In this document: positions 42,327 to 52,340 of the stretch, one piece after another
How the letters are laid out: each line of letters starts with the position of its first letter
Position numbering within the stretch: the stretch's first letter is position 1
Assembly (NCBI GenBank): GCA_965248635.1
Contig: OZ252114.1
Coordinates: 3,348,001-3,412,000 of the forward strand
Length of the DNA: 64,000 nt
Reading direction: 5' to 3'
DNA from: CBDAPI01 sp965248635
Lineage (GTDB): Bacteria; Acidobacteriota; UBA6911; RPQK01; CBDAPI01
Program-made: the position numbers and the translations under genes
Notes under the pieces: generated by a model
Seen by the model: the letters and a program-made list of their open reading frames with translations, nothing else
Database searches by the model: none
What the model was told of the DNA's origin: nothing

Positions 42327-43795
42327 GCAAGAGAGACTGGTGCTTTCGGGCAGCCTTCCTGGCCTGCTGTTTCCTGGCAGGTTACTTACTCTGGGCGAAT
42401 CAGTACCTTCCCATGGTGGATCTTCCTCAACACGCTGCTCAGCTCTCCATCTGGCAACGCTGGGATCACCCTGAGTTCAACTACAGGCTCATCTATGAGC
42501 ACAATTGGAGTGCCGCTCAGCAGATTCCCTATCTTCTGATCTACTCGCTCACCTGGGCCTTCTCGATCCACGCCGCGCTCAGGCTCGCGCTGGGTGTCTT
42601 CCTTCTCGGGATCCCGGTTGCCACTCTGTTTCTTCTACGCGAGACGAAGCTACCAGCCTGGCTTGTCTTTCTGACCTTCCCAACCGCCTTCAGTTTCTCC
42701 TTCTACTGGGGCTTTATCAACTATCTGGCCGTGACCCCGCTATTGATCCTCCTGCTGGCCTGGGCACACCGTTACAGCCTGGAGCCCACTCCGGCGAGGG
42801 GCCTGAAGTTACTGGTCTTGAACCACTTCCTTTTCTTCACTCACCCACTGGGCCTGTTATTCGGGGGTTTGCTTTCGGTCCCTCTCATCGCGGTTCGATC
42901 CGGCCATCCGATGGTCGCGACGCGGCGCCTCCTTCCCTGGGTGCTCTCGGCACCAATCCCCCTGCTCTGGCTGACGCTCACCCTGAGCCAGGAGACGGTT
43001 GAGCCGGTCCAGATGACCGTCACGTGGTGGAACCTTGGGGCAGGCCGCTTCTTCGAGTTTTTTGCCCTGATCGTTGGGCTGGGAAATCCGGCGGGCCTGC
43101 TGTGGGGCCTGATCCTCTTGACTGTGCCCTTCATTCTCGGCTTTCGCTTGGCGGCAGATTGGACGCGCCGGGTTCCACTTGTGACGACAGCGGTGCTTTT
43201 TCTGCTTTTTCCGATGGAGTTTCTTTCCATCAATTTTCTCTACCCACGGCTCGCCGTATTAACTCTGGTCGCTCTCCTGTATGCCCTTGACCCGGTGCCT
43301 CGACGGCCACCAAATCCGGTGTACGTGGTCCTTCCGGCGCTGCTGGCGGTGCTGTGGCTGACCCAACTGAATATCAAGTTTGCTCAATTCAATGAAGAAG
43401 CCTCTGACTTCAACAACATACTGGACCAGGCCAGCTCTAACAGCAAAGTGGTTTCTCTGATTTTCGAAAATGCGAGTGGGCACGTACCCGCCCCCGTCTA
43501 CCTCAATTTTGGGAGCTGGTACCAGGTTGAGAAGGGCGGTACCGCGGATCCGTCGTTCGCCGGAGTCTACACCGGCCGGTTTCGCTACCGACCCGAGACA
43601 CAGCCGGACCTTCCACCAAGATTTTCCAATCACCCCGAGCACTTTGACTGGAGTTCCCAGGCCCGCCAGTTCGACGAATTCATTGTTCGGTCTTCCCGGA
43701 AAGATCCCCTCGATCTCTTCGAAGACTCGAGGAACTGGGTCGAGCTGGTCGCTCGAAGTGGTAGCTGGTCGCTCTTCCGACGAGTTGAACCGTGA
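42317..43795 (+). CDS. GT-C-like polytopic membrane protein
   Basis: A 492-residue protein with ~11 helices and a periplasmic C-terminus. YLPMVDLPQHAAQLSIWQ follows helix 1, a typical acidic first loop of GT-C-like proteins. It overlaps the preceding glycosyltransferase gene by ten bases and was probably co-acquired as a pair. No further family assignment. Confidence 0.65.
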   Translation: MGVSKRDWCFRAAFLACCFLAGYLLWANQYLPMVDLPQHAAQLSIWQRWDHPEFNYRLIYEHNWSAAQQIPYLLIYSLTWAFSIHAALRLALGVFLLGIPVATLFLLRETKLPAWLVFLTFPTAFSFSFYWGFINYLAVTPLLILLLAWAHRYSLEPTPARGLKLLVLNHFLFFTHPLGLLFGGLLSVPLIAVRSGHPMVATRRLLPWVLSAPIPLLWLTLTLSQETVEPVQMTVTWWNLGAGRFFEFFALIVGLGNPAGLLWGLILLTVPFILGFRLAADWTRRVPLVTTAVLFLLFPMEFLSINFLYPRLAVLTLVALLYALDPVPRRPPNPVYVVLPALLAVLWLTQLNIKFAQFNEEASDFNNILDQASSNSKVVSLIFENASGHVPAPVYLNFGSWYQVEKGGTADPSFAGVYTGRFRYRPETQPDLPPRFSNHPEHFDWSSQARQFDEFIVRSSRKDPLDLFEDSRNWVELVARSGSWSLFRRVEP

Positions 43796-43800
43796 TCGAC

Positions 43801-44652
43801 CTACTTATGCGAGGGAGTACTAAGGAGCCGAGCGAAAGCCCATCCGACCAGGGAATAGGCGAACCCGATCCAGACGTCAATCAGGTAATGGTGTCCCAGG
43901 TGCACAACCGAAAAGACGATGCCGACGGTGAGTAGAAGTAGCCACAGCGAGCGCCGGCCCAGCAGAGGACGCAGAATGAGAAAGAAATAGAGCGGATAAG
44001 CGCAGTGCAACGAGGGAACAGCCGCCACCGGATTCGGAGCCTGGTTGGCTGCCATACCGGCCAGCAGGAATCGATCCAGCCCGACTTGCTCCAGGCCTTC
44101 CAGGTACCCCCTTTCGCTTGCCCACCACGGAGGAGCGGCCGGGAACAGAATATAGGTAGCGAAGCCGAGAAAGGAAAGGAACAGAAACCCGGCAACAAAG
44201 TTCCAATAAACCTGCTGGTTGCGCTTCCACAGAACCAGGCCGATCACAACCGGCGTCACGAAATGAGAAACATAAAGGAGATTGGAGACCGGATCGATCA
44301 GCCAGGTGGCAATCGGTCCACTCAGGTGACGCTGAAGAACTGCCGCCGGAATCACACCGGCCGACAACATCCTCTCCCATTCGATCAGTTGGACAATATG
44401 GATGGCACTCACGTCCAGGCTCCGTGAGAACACGCTGAGGCTCTGATAGCAGAGGAGCAGGATCAAAAACGGGACCAGGGCCACCCACTGACCCTTCCTT
44501 CCGGGAGGGGCAATCAGCCACACCAGCATGGGTACCGGCAGAAGCGTCCAGGGCAGCCAGCCGACGCCAAGCACGTAATAGAGACCCGCTCCCACCGTGA
44601 AGATCACGGGGAGCCCCAGTACCGCCGTCCTGCCGGTCAAACGACTGATCAC
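43801..44652 (-). CDS. PAP2-superfamily membrane phosphatase (Aur1/inositolphosphotransferase-like)
   Basis: A 283-residue protein with six helices. PAP2 motif 2 is PSLHCAYPL and motif 3 is HLGHHYLIDVWIG, giving the catalytic His residues of the PAP2_3 group. Likely a lipid phosphatase or phospholipid head-group transferase. It overlaps gpmI by four bases on the same strand. Confidence 0.8.
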   Translation of the reverse strand: MISRLTGRTAVLGLPVIFTVGAGLYYVLGVGWLPWTLLPVPMLVWLIAPPGRKGQWVALVPFLILLLCYQSLSVFSRSLDVSAIHIVQLIEWERMLSAGVIPAAVLQRHLSGPIATWLIDPVSNLLYVSHFVTPVVIGLVLWKRNQQVYWNFVAGFLFLSFLGFATYILFPAAPPWWASERGYLEGLEQVGLDRFLLAGMAANQAPNPVAAVPSLHCAYPLYFFLILRPLLGRRSLWLLLLTVGIVFSVVHLGHHYLIDVWIGFAYSLVGWAFARLLSTPSHK

Positions 44653-46313
44653 AGCTTCTCCGGATGGCCCCGCCCGACCAGGTTCTCCCCTTCCATCTCG
44701 TCGGGGTAATGCAGCCCCAGGAGCGAAAGGAGGGTCGGGGCTACGTCTTCAAGACGGCCCTCGGCAAGGGAGGCGTGTTGAAATCTGTCGGATACCAGGA
44801 TACAGGGGACCGGGTTGGTCGTGTGGGCTGTGTGAGGGCCGCCGCTTTCCTCGTCCCACATCTGTTCGCAATTCCCGTGATCCGCCGTGATCAGAGCTTC
44901 TCCCCGCACCTCAAGAACAGCCTCCGCGATTTGCCCAATGCCAGTGTCCACAACCTCGACAGCCCGAATGGCTGCTTCCAGCACCCCACTATGTCCCACC
45001 ATATCTCCATTGGCGTAGTTGATGACCACGAAACCATAGCGGCCCGAGCGGATCGCCTCGACCACGTGCTCCGTAACTTCCGGAGCGCTCATCTCGGGCT
45101 TGAGGTCGTAGGTTGCCACGTCCAGAGAACTGGCCATGTAGCGTTCCTCTCCTTGGAACGGAGCTTCTCTTCCTCCGTTGAAGAAAAAGGTAACGTGGGG
45201 GTACTTCTCAGTCTCAGCAGTGTGGAACTGGCGCAGCCCCGACTCACTGACGGCCTCTGCGATCGTACCGGTCAGAGGGCCGGTGTTGAAGGCAACGGGG
45301 CAGTCAAAACCGGCCCGGTAATCGGTCATCGTCACCAGGTGGGTCCGGGGCTGATTCCGAGGGGTGAAGGACCCGTGTGGGTCGTCCCGGGTGCTCTCGG
45401 CAAGGGCTGGATCAGTGAGAGCGCGGATGATCTGACGCGGACGGTCCGCCCGGTGGTTGAAACTGATCATCACGTCGCCATCCAGGACCTTCCCAATCGG
45501 GCCGCTTGAATCGGTGATGACGGTGGGGCGGATAAACTCGTCGCTTTCGGCTGGATAGGGAGTCCCATCGGGATGGCTGGCCGCTCTCTGGTACGCCGAC
45601 TCAACCGCTTCCAGACCCGATCCGGACTGAAACTCGGCTTCTCCCTGCACCATCGCCTCATAGGCGAGCCGGGTTCGAGGCCACCTCTTGTCCCGATCCA
45701 TCGAATAGTAGCGCCCGATTACCGTGCCAATTCGGCCGCCGTGACGTTTCAGATGCGCATCCAGTCGTTGTATGGCTCTCCTTCCGGAGTGGGGGGGGCT
45801 GTCCCGCCCGTCCGTGAAAGCGTGAAAGAGAACCTGGGCCGACTCGAGGCCGTTCTCAGCCGCCATCTCAATCAGCTCCAGGTAGTGCTGTTCCGAGGAG
45901 TGAACCGAGGCTTCGCTGATCAGTCCGAACAGGTGGAGCCGCGATCCACGGGATCGGGCCAGCTGCATGGACTCCTGTAGTGCCGGGTTTCTCCGAAAGG
46001 CTCCTTGTTCAATGGCCTCATGAATCCGCATGAGTTGCTGCCGGACCACGCGTCCCGCACCCAGGTTGAGGTGCCCGACTTCGCTGTTGCCCATGGTTCC
46101 TGCGGGGAGACCAACGCCCCTACCGCTGGTGTGGAGATGGGAGGTGGGAAAACGACGACTCAGGGCATCGTACTCCGGCGTCGCGGCCAGAGCGACCGCA
46201 TTGTGCTCTGTTTGCTCTCTCAGCCCCCAGCCGTCCATCACAACCAGCACAACCGGGCCCTTCTGCTGCTTCTCCGGCAAGTCGTCCCCTAGTGTACTGT
46301 CCGGGAAGTGCAC
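44649..46313 (-). CDS. gpmI: 2,3-bisphosphoglycerate-independent phosphoglycerate mutase
   Basis: A glycolytic enzyme interconverting 3- and 2-phosphoglycerate. The 554 residues include VVLVVMDGWGLRE, GNSEVGHLNLGAGRVVRQ (catalytic Ser in GNSEVGH), AFTDGRDSPP, GRYYSMDRD, NYANGDMVGHSG and ITADHGNCEQM. GTG 46313 is chosen because AGGAG lies 7 bases upstream. The first ~12 residues are encoded by the CTAGTG...CACTAG repeat, so they may be a recent extension of the enzyme. Confidence 0.95.
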   Translation of the reverse strand: MHFPDSTLGDDLPEKQQKGPVVLVVMDGWGLREQTEHNAVALAATPEYDALSRRFPTSHLHTSGRGVGLPAGTMGNSEVGHLNLGAGRVVRQQLMRIHEAIEQGAFRRNPALQESMQLARSRGSRLHLFGLISEASVHSSEQHYLELIEMAAENGLESAQVLFHAFTDGRDSPPHSGRRAIQRLDAHLKRHGGRIGTVIGRYYSMDRDKRWPRTRLAYEAMVQGEAEFQSGSGLEAVESAYQRAASHPDGTPYPAESDEFIRPTVITDSSGPIGKVLDGDVMISFNHRADRPRQIIRALTDPALAESTRDDPHGSFTPRNQPRTHLVTMTDYRAGFDCPVAFNTGPLTGTIAEAVSESGLRQFHTAETEKYPHVTFFFNGGREAPFQGEERYMASSLDVATYDLKPEMSAPEVTEHVVEAIRSGRYGFVVINYANGDMVGHSGVLEAAIRAVEVVDTGIGQIAEAVLEVRGEALITADHGNCEQMWDEESGGPHTAHTTNPVPCILVSDRFQHASLAEGRLEDVAPTLLSLLGLHYPDEMEGENLVGRGHPEKL

Positions 46314-46316
46314 TAG
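46289..46316. repeat. CTAGTG...CACTAG inverted motif at the gpmI start
   Basis: CTAGTG (46289-46294) and CACTAG (46311-46316) are inverted copies. The left part continues TACTGTCCG, identical to 28834-28848. The gpmI start codon lies within the right copy. Confidence 0.6.
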
Positions 46317-46349
46317 ATACTCCTGGGTCGGGTTGTCGCGTTGCGGTGA

Positions 46350-46598
46350 TCAGCTTCGCCGATGTCGGGTCAGATAAGAAAGCAATCGGTCTTCGAATCC
46401 ACTATGGTCCTTAACCAGACAACTTATTTCTTTGGACGAGAATTGCAGCAGCATTGGTGCCACTCGCTGGTGCTGCACCTTGATCTCAAGACCTTCGGCA
46501 GTGGAACTGATACTCACTTCTGCGTCCGAGCCAAGGTGAAACAACACAAACTGTCTCAACCGGTTTAGGAATCGCCCCCGAGTCTGTCCGGCATCCAT
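46350..46598 (-). CDS. Possible small hypothetical protein upstream of gpmI
   Basis: From ATG 46598 the frame gives 82 residues (MDAGQTRGRFLNRLRQFVLFHLGSD...SGFEDRLLSYLTRHRRS) with a plausible alpha/beta composition. It ends ~36 bases before the gpmI start and diverges from lptD. The frame extends to 46685. No known family; a chance frame cannot be excluded. Confidence 0.35.
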   Translation of the reverse strand: MDAGQTRGRFLNRLRQFVLFHLGSDAEVSISSTAEGLEIKVQHQRVAPMLLQFSSKEISCLVKDHSGFEDRLLSYLTRHRRS

Positions 46599-46757
46599 TT
46601 CGCTCCACAGTATCACCGCAGCCAGCTCCCAAGTACAAATCCCACTTTGGTGGGGATACGTCCCAGTTGGTATCTTAGTACTCACTTTCGTAAATACGAT
46701 GACGTTTGTTCGATGCGCGGAGTCGGCTGGCCCACGAGGGTAATCCCATTGATAGAG

Positions 46758-49052
46758 ATGATGCCGAAGCCTCGCCTGCGCCTCTTCCTGCTGCCTGGTC
46801 TCGCAGGACTCATTCGCAAGGCCTGGTGTATGCCGAGAGTTGAATACTCAGCGGCCCGGGGTGAAAGTCCCACGCGTCGCGGCTTTCACCCCGGACTGCT
46901 CGTGTGCCTGGCCTTGACAACTGCCGCACTGGGCCAGGATCGAGCCCGCCTCGAGGTCGCTTATCGAGGTGAGCCCCTCGTCATTGAAGCCGACCGGATT
47001 GTCTCTGCTGATCCCACCATTGCTGAAGGGGATGTGGTTGTTACCTATGGAGACATCATTCTCAGAACCGGACGGCTGATCTATCATCGAGACCGCTCAC
47101 TCGTGGTCGCTGAGGATGGGATCGAGGTGACTCAGGGAATCCAGTGGCTGAAGGGCACGAACGGTGAGTTCAAGCTGGGGGACAAAACTGGATTTATTGA
47201 TAACGCCGAGGGTTTTACAGATGACGAACTCTTCGTGAAAGCACGACGTCTTCTCAAGACTGGACCCGACACCTACAAGGCTCAGGATGGGTTCTTGACG
47301 GCCTGTGAAGAAGCGGTCCCAAAATGGAGTTTTACGGTCAACAATGCCTCGCTGAAAGTTGCATCCAGCGCCTCGGCAGCTCACGCCATCCTGAAAATTA
47401 AGAAGGTTCCCGTCTTCTACCTGCCCTACCTGCGTATTCCGGTCCGACAAGATCAACGCTCCACGGGCTTCCTGCTGCCTTCAACCGGGAACTCCAGCAA
47501 CAAGGGCCGGCGCATTACGCAAGGCTTCTATGTCGTGCTGGGGCGAAGCGCGGATCTGCTGATTGAAGAGGACTATTTTTCGCAGCGGGGTTTTGGCCAC
47601 AGCTTCACCTTCCGGACACGACCCAACCACGACAGTTATCTGCACCTGAACGGCTATACGATCGATGATCGGAAAAACCAGGGGGGAGCAAGTTTCACGG
47701 GTACCGGCGAAACCAAGTTCGGAGATGGCTACCGTCTGGTCGCCGACTTTAACCTGGTCAGTAACTTTGTGTTCCGCAGGGTCTTTTCTGACAGCTTCTA
47801 CCTGGCCACCAGACCGACCGAAGCTTCCCACCTGTTCCTGACTCGAAACGCCGGACCCAGCTCCCTGAATGTCCGCCTCTCGCGCCAGGAAACAGTTTTT
47901 CCGAGGCGCAATGCCGTCACCACGGCTGCTCCGGGCTTTCACTTCAGCCTCAACGGGATGCAAATCTCCGATCTTCCGATCTACTTCGCGTTGGACGCCC
48001 TGGCAGAGGGAGTCAGTCGAACCGACAGCCAGATTGAGACACCTGCTCTCACCCAGCGCCTCGATCTTTATCCCAAGTTCTATTTCTCACTCGATCTGCC
48101 CCAGGGACTCAAGCTGACTCCCAGGATCGGTGTACGCGAGACCTTTTACAGCGACAGTCTCGAGCAGACCGAAAATGGGAGAAGGGTCACGCCGGACAAC
48201 CTGAATCGAGACTACTTTGATTTCACGCTGACCCTCGATGGATGGGGCCTGTCGAAAATCTACCGGCAGGGAAGCAGCGGAGCCTTCAAACATCTGCTTG
48301 AGCCCCTGTTGCGATATCGTTATACTGCCGGCATCGACAACTATACGGAAACGGTCCTTTTCGACGAGAACGATGCGATTGCCAACACCAACGAAGTCGA
48401 GTTCGGTCTGGTGAATCGGTTTTTTGTGCGTCAGCGATCCGACGGTGGCTCCAGCACACGGGAATGGCTCTCTATCAAGGTGGCCCAGAAGTATTTCGCC
48501 GATCCGGACTTCGGAGGGGCCTTCCAGTTTGGCAGCGTGAACCAGTTTTTTCCCCTCTATACGCTGACCGGTTTCCACTACGGGGCAATCCAGCGGCGGC
48601 TTTCGCCTCTGACCACCGTGGCCAGGGTGACTCCGAGCCGCCGTTTGAGTTTCGACGTGCACAGTGACTACGACGTCCATTTCAACAGGTTTCGTAACCT
48701 GGCCGTGACCGGTTTTCTGAACAAGGGAAGGCTGGGCCTGGCAACCACTTATTTCTTGACCGAAGAACTGGAGGCCGGGACCCGGAAGAACAACCAGCTC
48801 CAGGGATCGGTTCGCTGGGGGAACTTCAGGAGGGGGCTCTCCTTCACCAACATCTTCAGTTACGACGCCCGCTCCAAGGCGTTGCTGAATCTGAGGGCAA
48901 GAACGAACTACTTCTGGGACTGCTGTGGAGTTTCCATCGAGTACCAGCGGCTCAACCTGGGATTGCGGCAAGAACGGGAGATCCGGTTCTCTTTCTTCCT
49001 CAAGGGCATTGGAGCCTTTGGGACCATCAGAAGACCGGATACTCTATTTTAG
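46758..49052 (+). CDS. lptD: LPS-assembly outer-membrane protein LptD
   Basis: LptD inserts LPS into the outer leaflet. An OstA/LptA-like domain (VIEADRIVSADPTIAEGDVVVTYGDIILRTGRLIYHRDR...) is followed by FLTACEEAVPKWSF and VPVFYLPYLRIPV, then a long beta-barrel rich in aromatic-ended strands to the terminal GTIRRPDTLF. The open frame starts at 46647; ATG 46758 is the most likely start but is not certain. Two hydrophobic stretches (LFLLPGLAGLI and GLLVCLALTTAALG) are separated by residues encoded by a palindromic hairpin repeat (46856-46894), as if the repeat had expanded the signal peptide. Confidence 0.88.
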   Translation: MMPKPRLRLFLLPGLAGLIRKAWCMPRVEYSAARGESPTRRGFHPGLLVCLALTTAALGQDRARLEVAYRGEPLVIEADRIVSADPTIAEGDVVVTYGDIILRTGRLIYHRDRSLVVAEDGIEVTQGIQWLKGTNGEFKLGDKTGFIDNAEGFTDDELFVKARRLLKTGPDTYKAQDGFLTACEEAVPKWSFTVNNASLKVASSASAAHAILKIKKVPVFYLPYLRIPVRQDQRSTGFLLPSTGNSSNKGRRITQGFYVVLGRSADLLIEEDYFSQRGFGHSFTFRTRPNHDSYLHLNGYTIDDRKNQGGASFTGTGETKFGDGYRLVADFNLVSNFVFRRVFSDSFYLATRPTEASHLFLTRNAGPSSLNVRLSRQETVFPRRNAVTTAAPGFHFSLNGMQISDLPIYFALDALAEGVSRTDSQIETPALTQRLDLYPKFYFSLDLPQGLKLTPRIGVRETFYSDSLEQTENGRRVTPDNLNRDYFDFTLTLDGWGLSKIYRQGSSGAFKHLLEPLLRYRYTAGIDNYTETVLFDENDAIANTNEVEFGLVNRFFVRQRSDGGSSTREWLSIKVAQKYFADPDFGGAFQFGSVNQFFPLYTLTGFHYGAIQRRLSPLTTVARVTPSRRLSFDVHSDYDVHFNRFRNLAVTGFLNKGRLGLATTYFLTEELEAGTRKNNQLQGSVRWGNFRRGLSFTNIFSYDARSKALLNLRARTNYFWDCCGVSIEYQRLNLGLRQEREIRFSFFLKGIGAFGTIRRPDTLF
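46856..46894. repeat. Hairpin repeat inside the lptD signal-peptide region
   Basis: CCGGGGTGAAAGTC pairs with GGCTTTCACCCCGG (13 of 14, the other G-T) around an 11-base loop. It is read in frame as AARGESPTRRGFHPG-like sequence. Related copies occur at 28849-28883 and 57441-57482. Confidence 0.75.
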
Positions 49053-49094
49053 TTTGCTGGAATAAGATGACATCTACGAGATGATTTCGATCAG

Positions 49095-49592
49095 ATGACG
49101 ACGATTCTTCTCAGCCTGGGATCAAACCTGGGCGACCGGCTCAACTACCTTCGATCCGCCATCGAACTCCTGCGCGCGACGAGGATGAGGATTTTCCGAT
49201 GTTCGAGTGTGTACGAGACCGAGGCCGTTGAGTTGGCGGACCAGCCCGACTTCCTCAACATGGCTATTGCCGCTCGAACTCCACTGGGGCCCGAGGCTGT
49301 ACTGGCAGCCTGTCGGGAAGTTGAGCAGAGGCTGGGACGCCGAAGACCGGAAAAGGCCAGGACCATCGACATCGATCTCCTTTACTATGGAACCGTCCAA
49401 CTCTCGACGGAAGATCTCGAATTGCCGCACCCCAGGTTGCACGAGCGACGCTTTGTTCTCATTCCGCTTCAGGAGATTGCTCCAGACTTTCTGGATCCGG
49501 TCCGGGATCAGACGATCGAGTCTCTCTTGAAGCAGTGCCCGGATCCATCGCGCGTCACAGAGTTTTCAGCGGGAAGTCTCGGGCCATGCTGA
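49095..49592 (+). CDS. folK: 2-amino-4-hydroxy-6-hydroxymethyldihydropteridine pyrophosphokinase
   Basis: HPPK of folate synthesis, 165 residues: ILLSLGSNLGDRLNYLRSAIELL, VYETEAVELADQPDFLNMAI, RRRPEKARTIDIDLLYYG (metal-binding DID) and LPHPRLHERRFVLIPLQEIAP. All motifs are standard. The sulfatase-like gene starts within its last codons (ATG 49586). Confidence 0.95.
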   Translation: MTTILLSLGSNLGDRLNYLRSAIELLRATRMRIFRCSSVYETEAVELADQPDFLNMAIAARTPLGPEAVLAACREVEQRLGRRRPEKARTIDIDLLYYGTVQLSTEDLELPHPRLHERRFVLIPLQEIAPDFLDPVRDQTIESLLKQCPDPSRVTEFSAGSLGPC

Positions 49593-51476
49593 AGACCGGG
49601 CCCCCAGCATCTGGAACCGAGGGCGGGTGGAAGGCCCAGGCCCGAATCCTCTCTCTTTCGATTCTGGGCCTGTTTTGCTACGGCTTTCTGGAATGGCTCT
49701 TTTTCATTACCAATCCATCTTCTCTCTCGGGCCTCAGCTGGTGGGAGAAGGGTCAGGTGCCCTTGGCAGCTCTGGCGCTTCCCCTGGGCTCCGTGCTCTG
49801 CCTCCACTTGCTGCTGCTGATCCTGGCCCGTCTTTTCCCCTGGGCTCTCTGGAAGTGGGCTGGGGCCCTGGTCCCGGCAGCAGTTCTGGCGGTGACCGCC
49901 CTGATGGTAGTCGACAACTTCACTTACACTCTTTTCGACGTGGGTGTGAAGACCATCGAGGGGTGGTGGCGAACCCTCTATCTGGCCTCCATGGCGGCGA
50001 TCGCAGTCGCAGTTTTCCGCCGCGTTTTGATGATTCCGTCCGAGAGGCCCCGGCTCCGGTCTGTGCTCCCGGCTGGACTGGTCGTCGTGCTGTCCTCCCA
50101 GGCACTTCTCAGCCACTGGGGTAGCGACCCGGGAATCGTGCTCAGCGAGACCCAAGAGGAGATCAAGAAAACAGTGCTTCCCAATATCGTCCTCCTTTCA
50201 GGCGACGGCCTGAGTGCCTCTCACATGTCGGTGTATGGCTACGAGAAAGCCACCACGCCCTTCCTCGAAAAGCTGGCCGACAGTTCTCTGGTTGCTGAAA
50301 ACTCCTTTACCAACGCCGGCCCGACTGCCGCCTCGATCACTTCCCGGCTGACTGGAAAATGGCCCACCCAGACACGTTTGCTTTATCCCCCCGATATCTT
50401 GCGAGGGGAAGACTCGTACCAGCACCTGCCCGGGGTGTTGCGCAGGATGGGCTATGCGGGACTTGATCTCAGCATCCGCCACTACGCCGATACAGTCGAC
50501 CTGAACTTTCGCGAGGCCTTCGACAGAGTGAACTTTCGGTCAGTGAAGAGACAGGCGAGTCTGGGATACGACTGGCTGGGGCTGGACACTTCCTACTTCC
50601 TCTATCAGTTGCAGGACCGTCTTTTTTCGAGGATGAGGAAGATTTTCCGAGGCATTCGAAGAAGCCACCCAAGGTGACCGCTCGCTCAAACGCGACCCGG
50701 CACGTATGAAAGAACTTCTCGGCTTCATTGGTTCGCAGACAGGGCCGTTTTTTTGCCACGTTCACTTGATGGGAACCCACGGATTCCGTTTTCGAACTCA
50801 TAACCGGGTTTTTTCGAAAGGACTGGAGCAGGACCAGGAATGGATGACCGAGTTCTACGACGACGCTATTCTCGACTTTGATGACTATGTCCGGCAGCTG
50901 GTGGACTTCCTGAAAGAGCGCAACCTCTTCGACCGAACGGTTCTGATCATCGGCTCCGATCACCCACAGCGGTATCGGACAGCCGACCGGATTCCCCTGC
51001 TGATCCGTTTCCCAGCGGGAGACCACGCCGGCAGCATCTCAGCCAACGTTCAGAACCTGGATATCGCACCAACCCTGCTTGACTACCTGGGCAGAAGGAT
51101 CCCGGAGTGGATGGTCGGACGATCGCTCTTGACGGCTTCCCTCGATCCCCACTATCCGGTCCTGGCTGCCAGTCTTGGAGGTACGCCGACAAAGTTGACT
51201 CGAGAGGGAAGGCAGCTCGATACCAGCGAAGTCCGGGCCCCCTTCTATTCTCTCGGCCAGATCAGCGTGATCTTCTGCTCGGAGGCCTACCGACTGTCAC
51301 TTGAGAACGGCATCATTTCCCACTACACCATTCCCGGGCACACCTCTCCCTGTGAATCGACCCCGGAGGCATCCCAGATCGAGAGCCTCTTTTTCGATCA
51401 TCTGAAGGCTCAAGAATATGAGACGGGGAGCCTGCCGCGACCCATGAAAGTGATGGAAACCACGGAGGGCTTTTGA
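49586..51476 (+). pseudogene. Membrane-anchored sulfatase-like protein, frameshifted
   Basis: The N-terminal part (four helices, then the start of an alkaline-phosphatase fold: NIVLLSGDGLSASHMSVYGYEKATTPFLEKLAD, with SFTNAGPTAAS at the nucleophile site) stays in frame to ~50645. The remainder (EEATQGDRSLKRDPARMKELLGFI ... CHVHLMGTHGF ... LIIGSDHPQRYRTADRIPLLIRF ... LDIAPTLLDYLG) is in the +1 frame up to 51476. The switch lies around a TTTT run at 50643-50646 (GAAGATTTTCCG). Either a real inactivating indel or a homopolymer error. The intact enzyme would act on phosphate or sulfate esters at the cell envelope. Confidence 0.75.
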
Positions 51477-51531
51477 CGCAGGCAAGGGTGCATACTCCGG
51501 CGAGTACTGAGCTATAATAAGTGGGACGGCT

Positions 51532-52260
51532 ATGAAGAAACAGAAACCAGACCAGGACCAGCAGCAAGAACCCAGGCAAAGTACGCTCCGCGAGTATTTC
51601 CTTACCACCGTCGTGTGTACGATCTTCGCCCTCTTCGTTACGACCTACGTCGTTCACCCGATGACCGTCCCCACGCCTTCCATGGAACCTACCATCATGG
51701 TGGGCGATCGCCTCCTCATTGATAAGTTCACGGTCCGCAACGGCTTCTTGGAGGGAACCCTCTCCGTGGCCCCCGAACATCCGATCCAGCGTGGAGACAT
51801 TCTGGTTTTCAAGTTCCCGGAGGAGCCCGAAGTACTCTACGTGAAGCGTTTGATCGGTTTGCCGGGCGAGACCATTGATATCCAAGACAAGCAGGTCTAT
51901 ATCAATGGTGAGCGTCTTGAGGAACCCTACAAGCACCACAGTGACTCGATGACCTATCAGCGCAGGCCCTTGCCGCACGGTTTCGTCGGTGACTTTCAGA
52001 GGGACAACTACGGACCCGTGCAGGTTCCGAAAGATCAATACTTCATGATGGGTGACAACCGGGACAACAGTGCCGACAGCCGATACTGGAACTTCTTGCC
52101 CCAAAGTTACGTGGTGGGACGCCCTCTCCTGGTATTCTGGTCCTATCAGGACGATCCTACAGCTCACACGCGCACCGACTACATCAAGCTCTACGCGGAG
52201 CGCGTCTTCTATTTCTTCCACAAGACCCGCTGGAACCGCACTTTTCAGCTCATCCGGTAG
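51532..52260 (+). CDS. lepB: Signal peptidase I
   Basis: A 242-residue type I leader peptidase with one N-terminal membrane helix (YFLTTVVCTIFALFVTTYVV). The nucleophile is Ser in TVPTPSMEPTI, the general base Lys in VLYVKRLIGLPGETI, and the conserved box D/E is FMMGDNRDNSADSRYW. It removes signal peptides of secreted proteins. It ends 79 bases before pgi (opposite strand), with a 7-base array between. Confidence 0.95.
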   Translation: MKKQKPDQDQQQEPRQSTLREYFLTTVVCTIFALFVTTYVVHPMTVPTPSMEPTIMVGDRLLIDKFTVRNGFLEGTLSVAPEHPIQRGDILVFKFPEEPEVLYVKRLIGLPGETIDIQDKQVYINGERLEEPYKHHSDSMTYQRRPLPHGFVGDFQRDNYGPVQVPKDQYFMMGDNRDNSADSRYWNFLPQSYVVGRPLLVFWSYQDDPTAHTRTDYIKLYAERVFYFFHKTRWNRTFQLIR

Positions 52261-52286
52261 TATGGGCGCTCGCGGCGCTCGCGCCC

Positions 52287-52340
52287 GTTCCAGGTTCCAA
52301 GTTCCAGGTTTCAAGTTCCACGAACTTTCAACCTTCAACT
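52287..52340. repeat. Period-7 array between lepB and pgi
   Basis: GTTCCAG, GTTCCAA, GTTCCAG, GTTTCAA, GTTCCAC in phase, then after a short break TTCAACC TTCAACT (AGTTGAA GGTTGAA on minus). The opposite-polarity units meet at the convergent gene ends. Confidence 0.85.

Noticed and set aside
48087..48971. 294-codon minus-strand frame
   Set aside because: Antisense to the LptD barrel; no start signal or domain.
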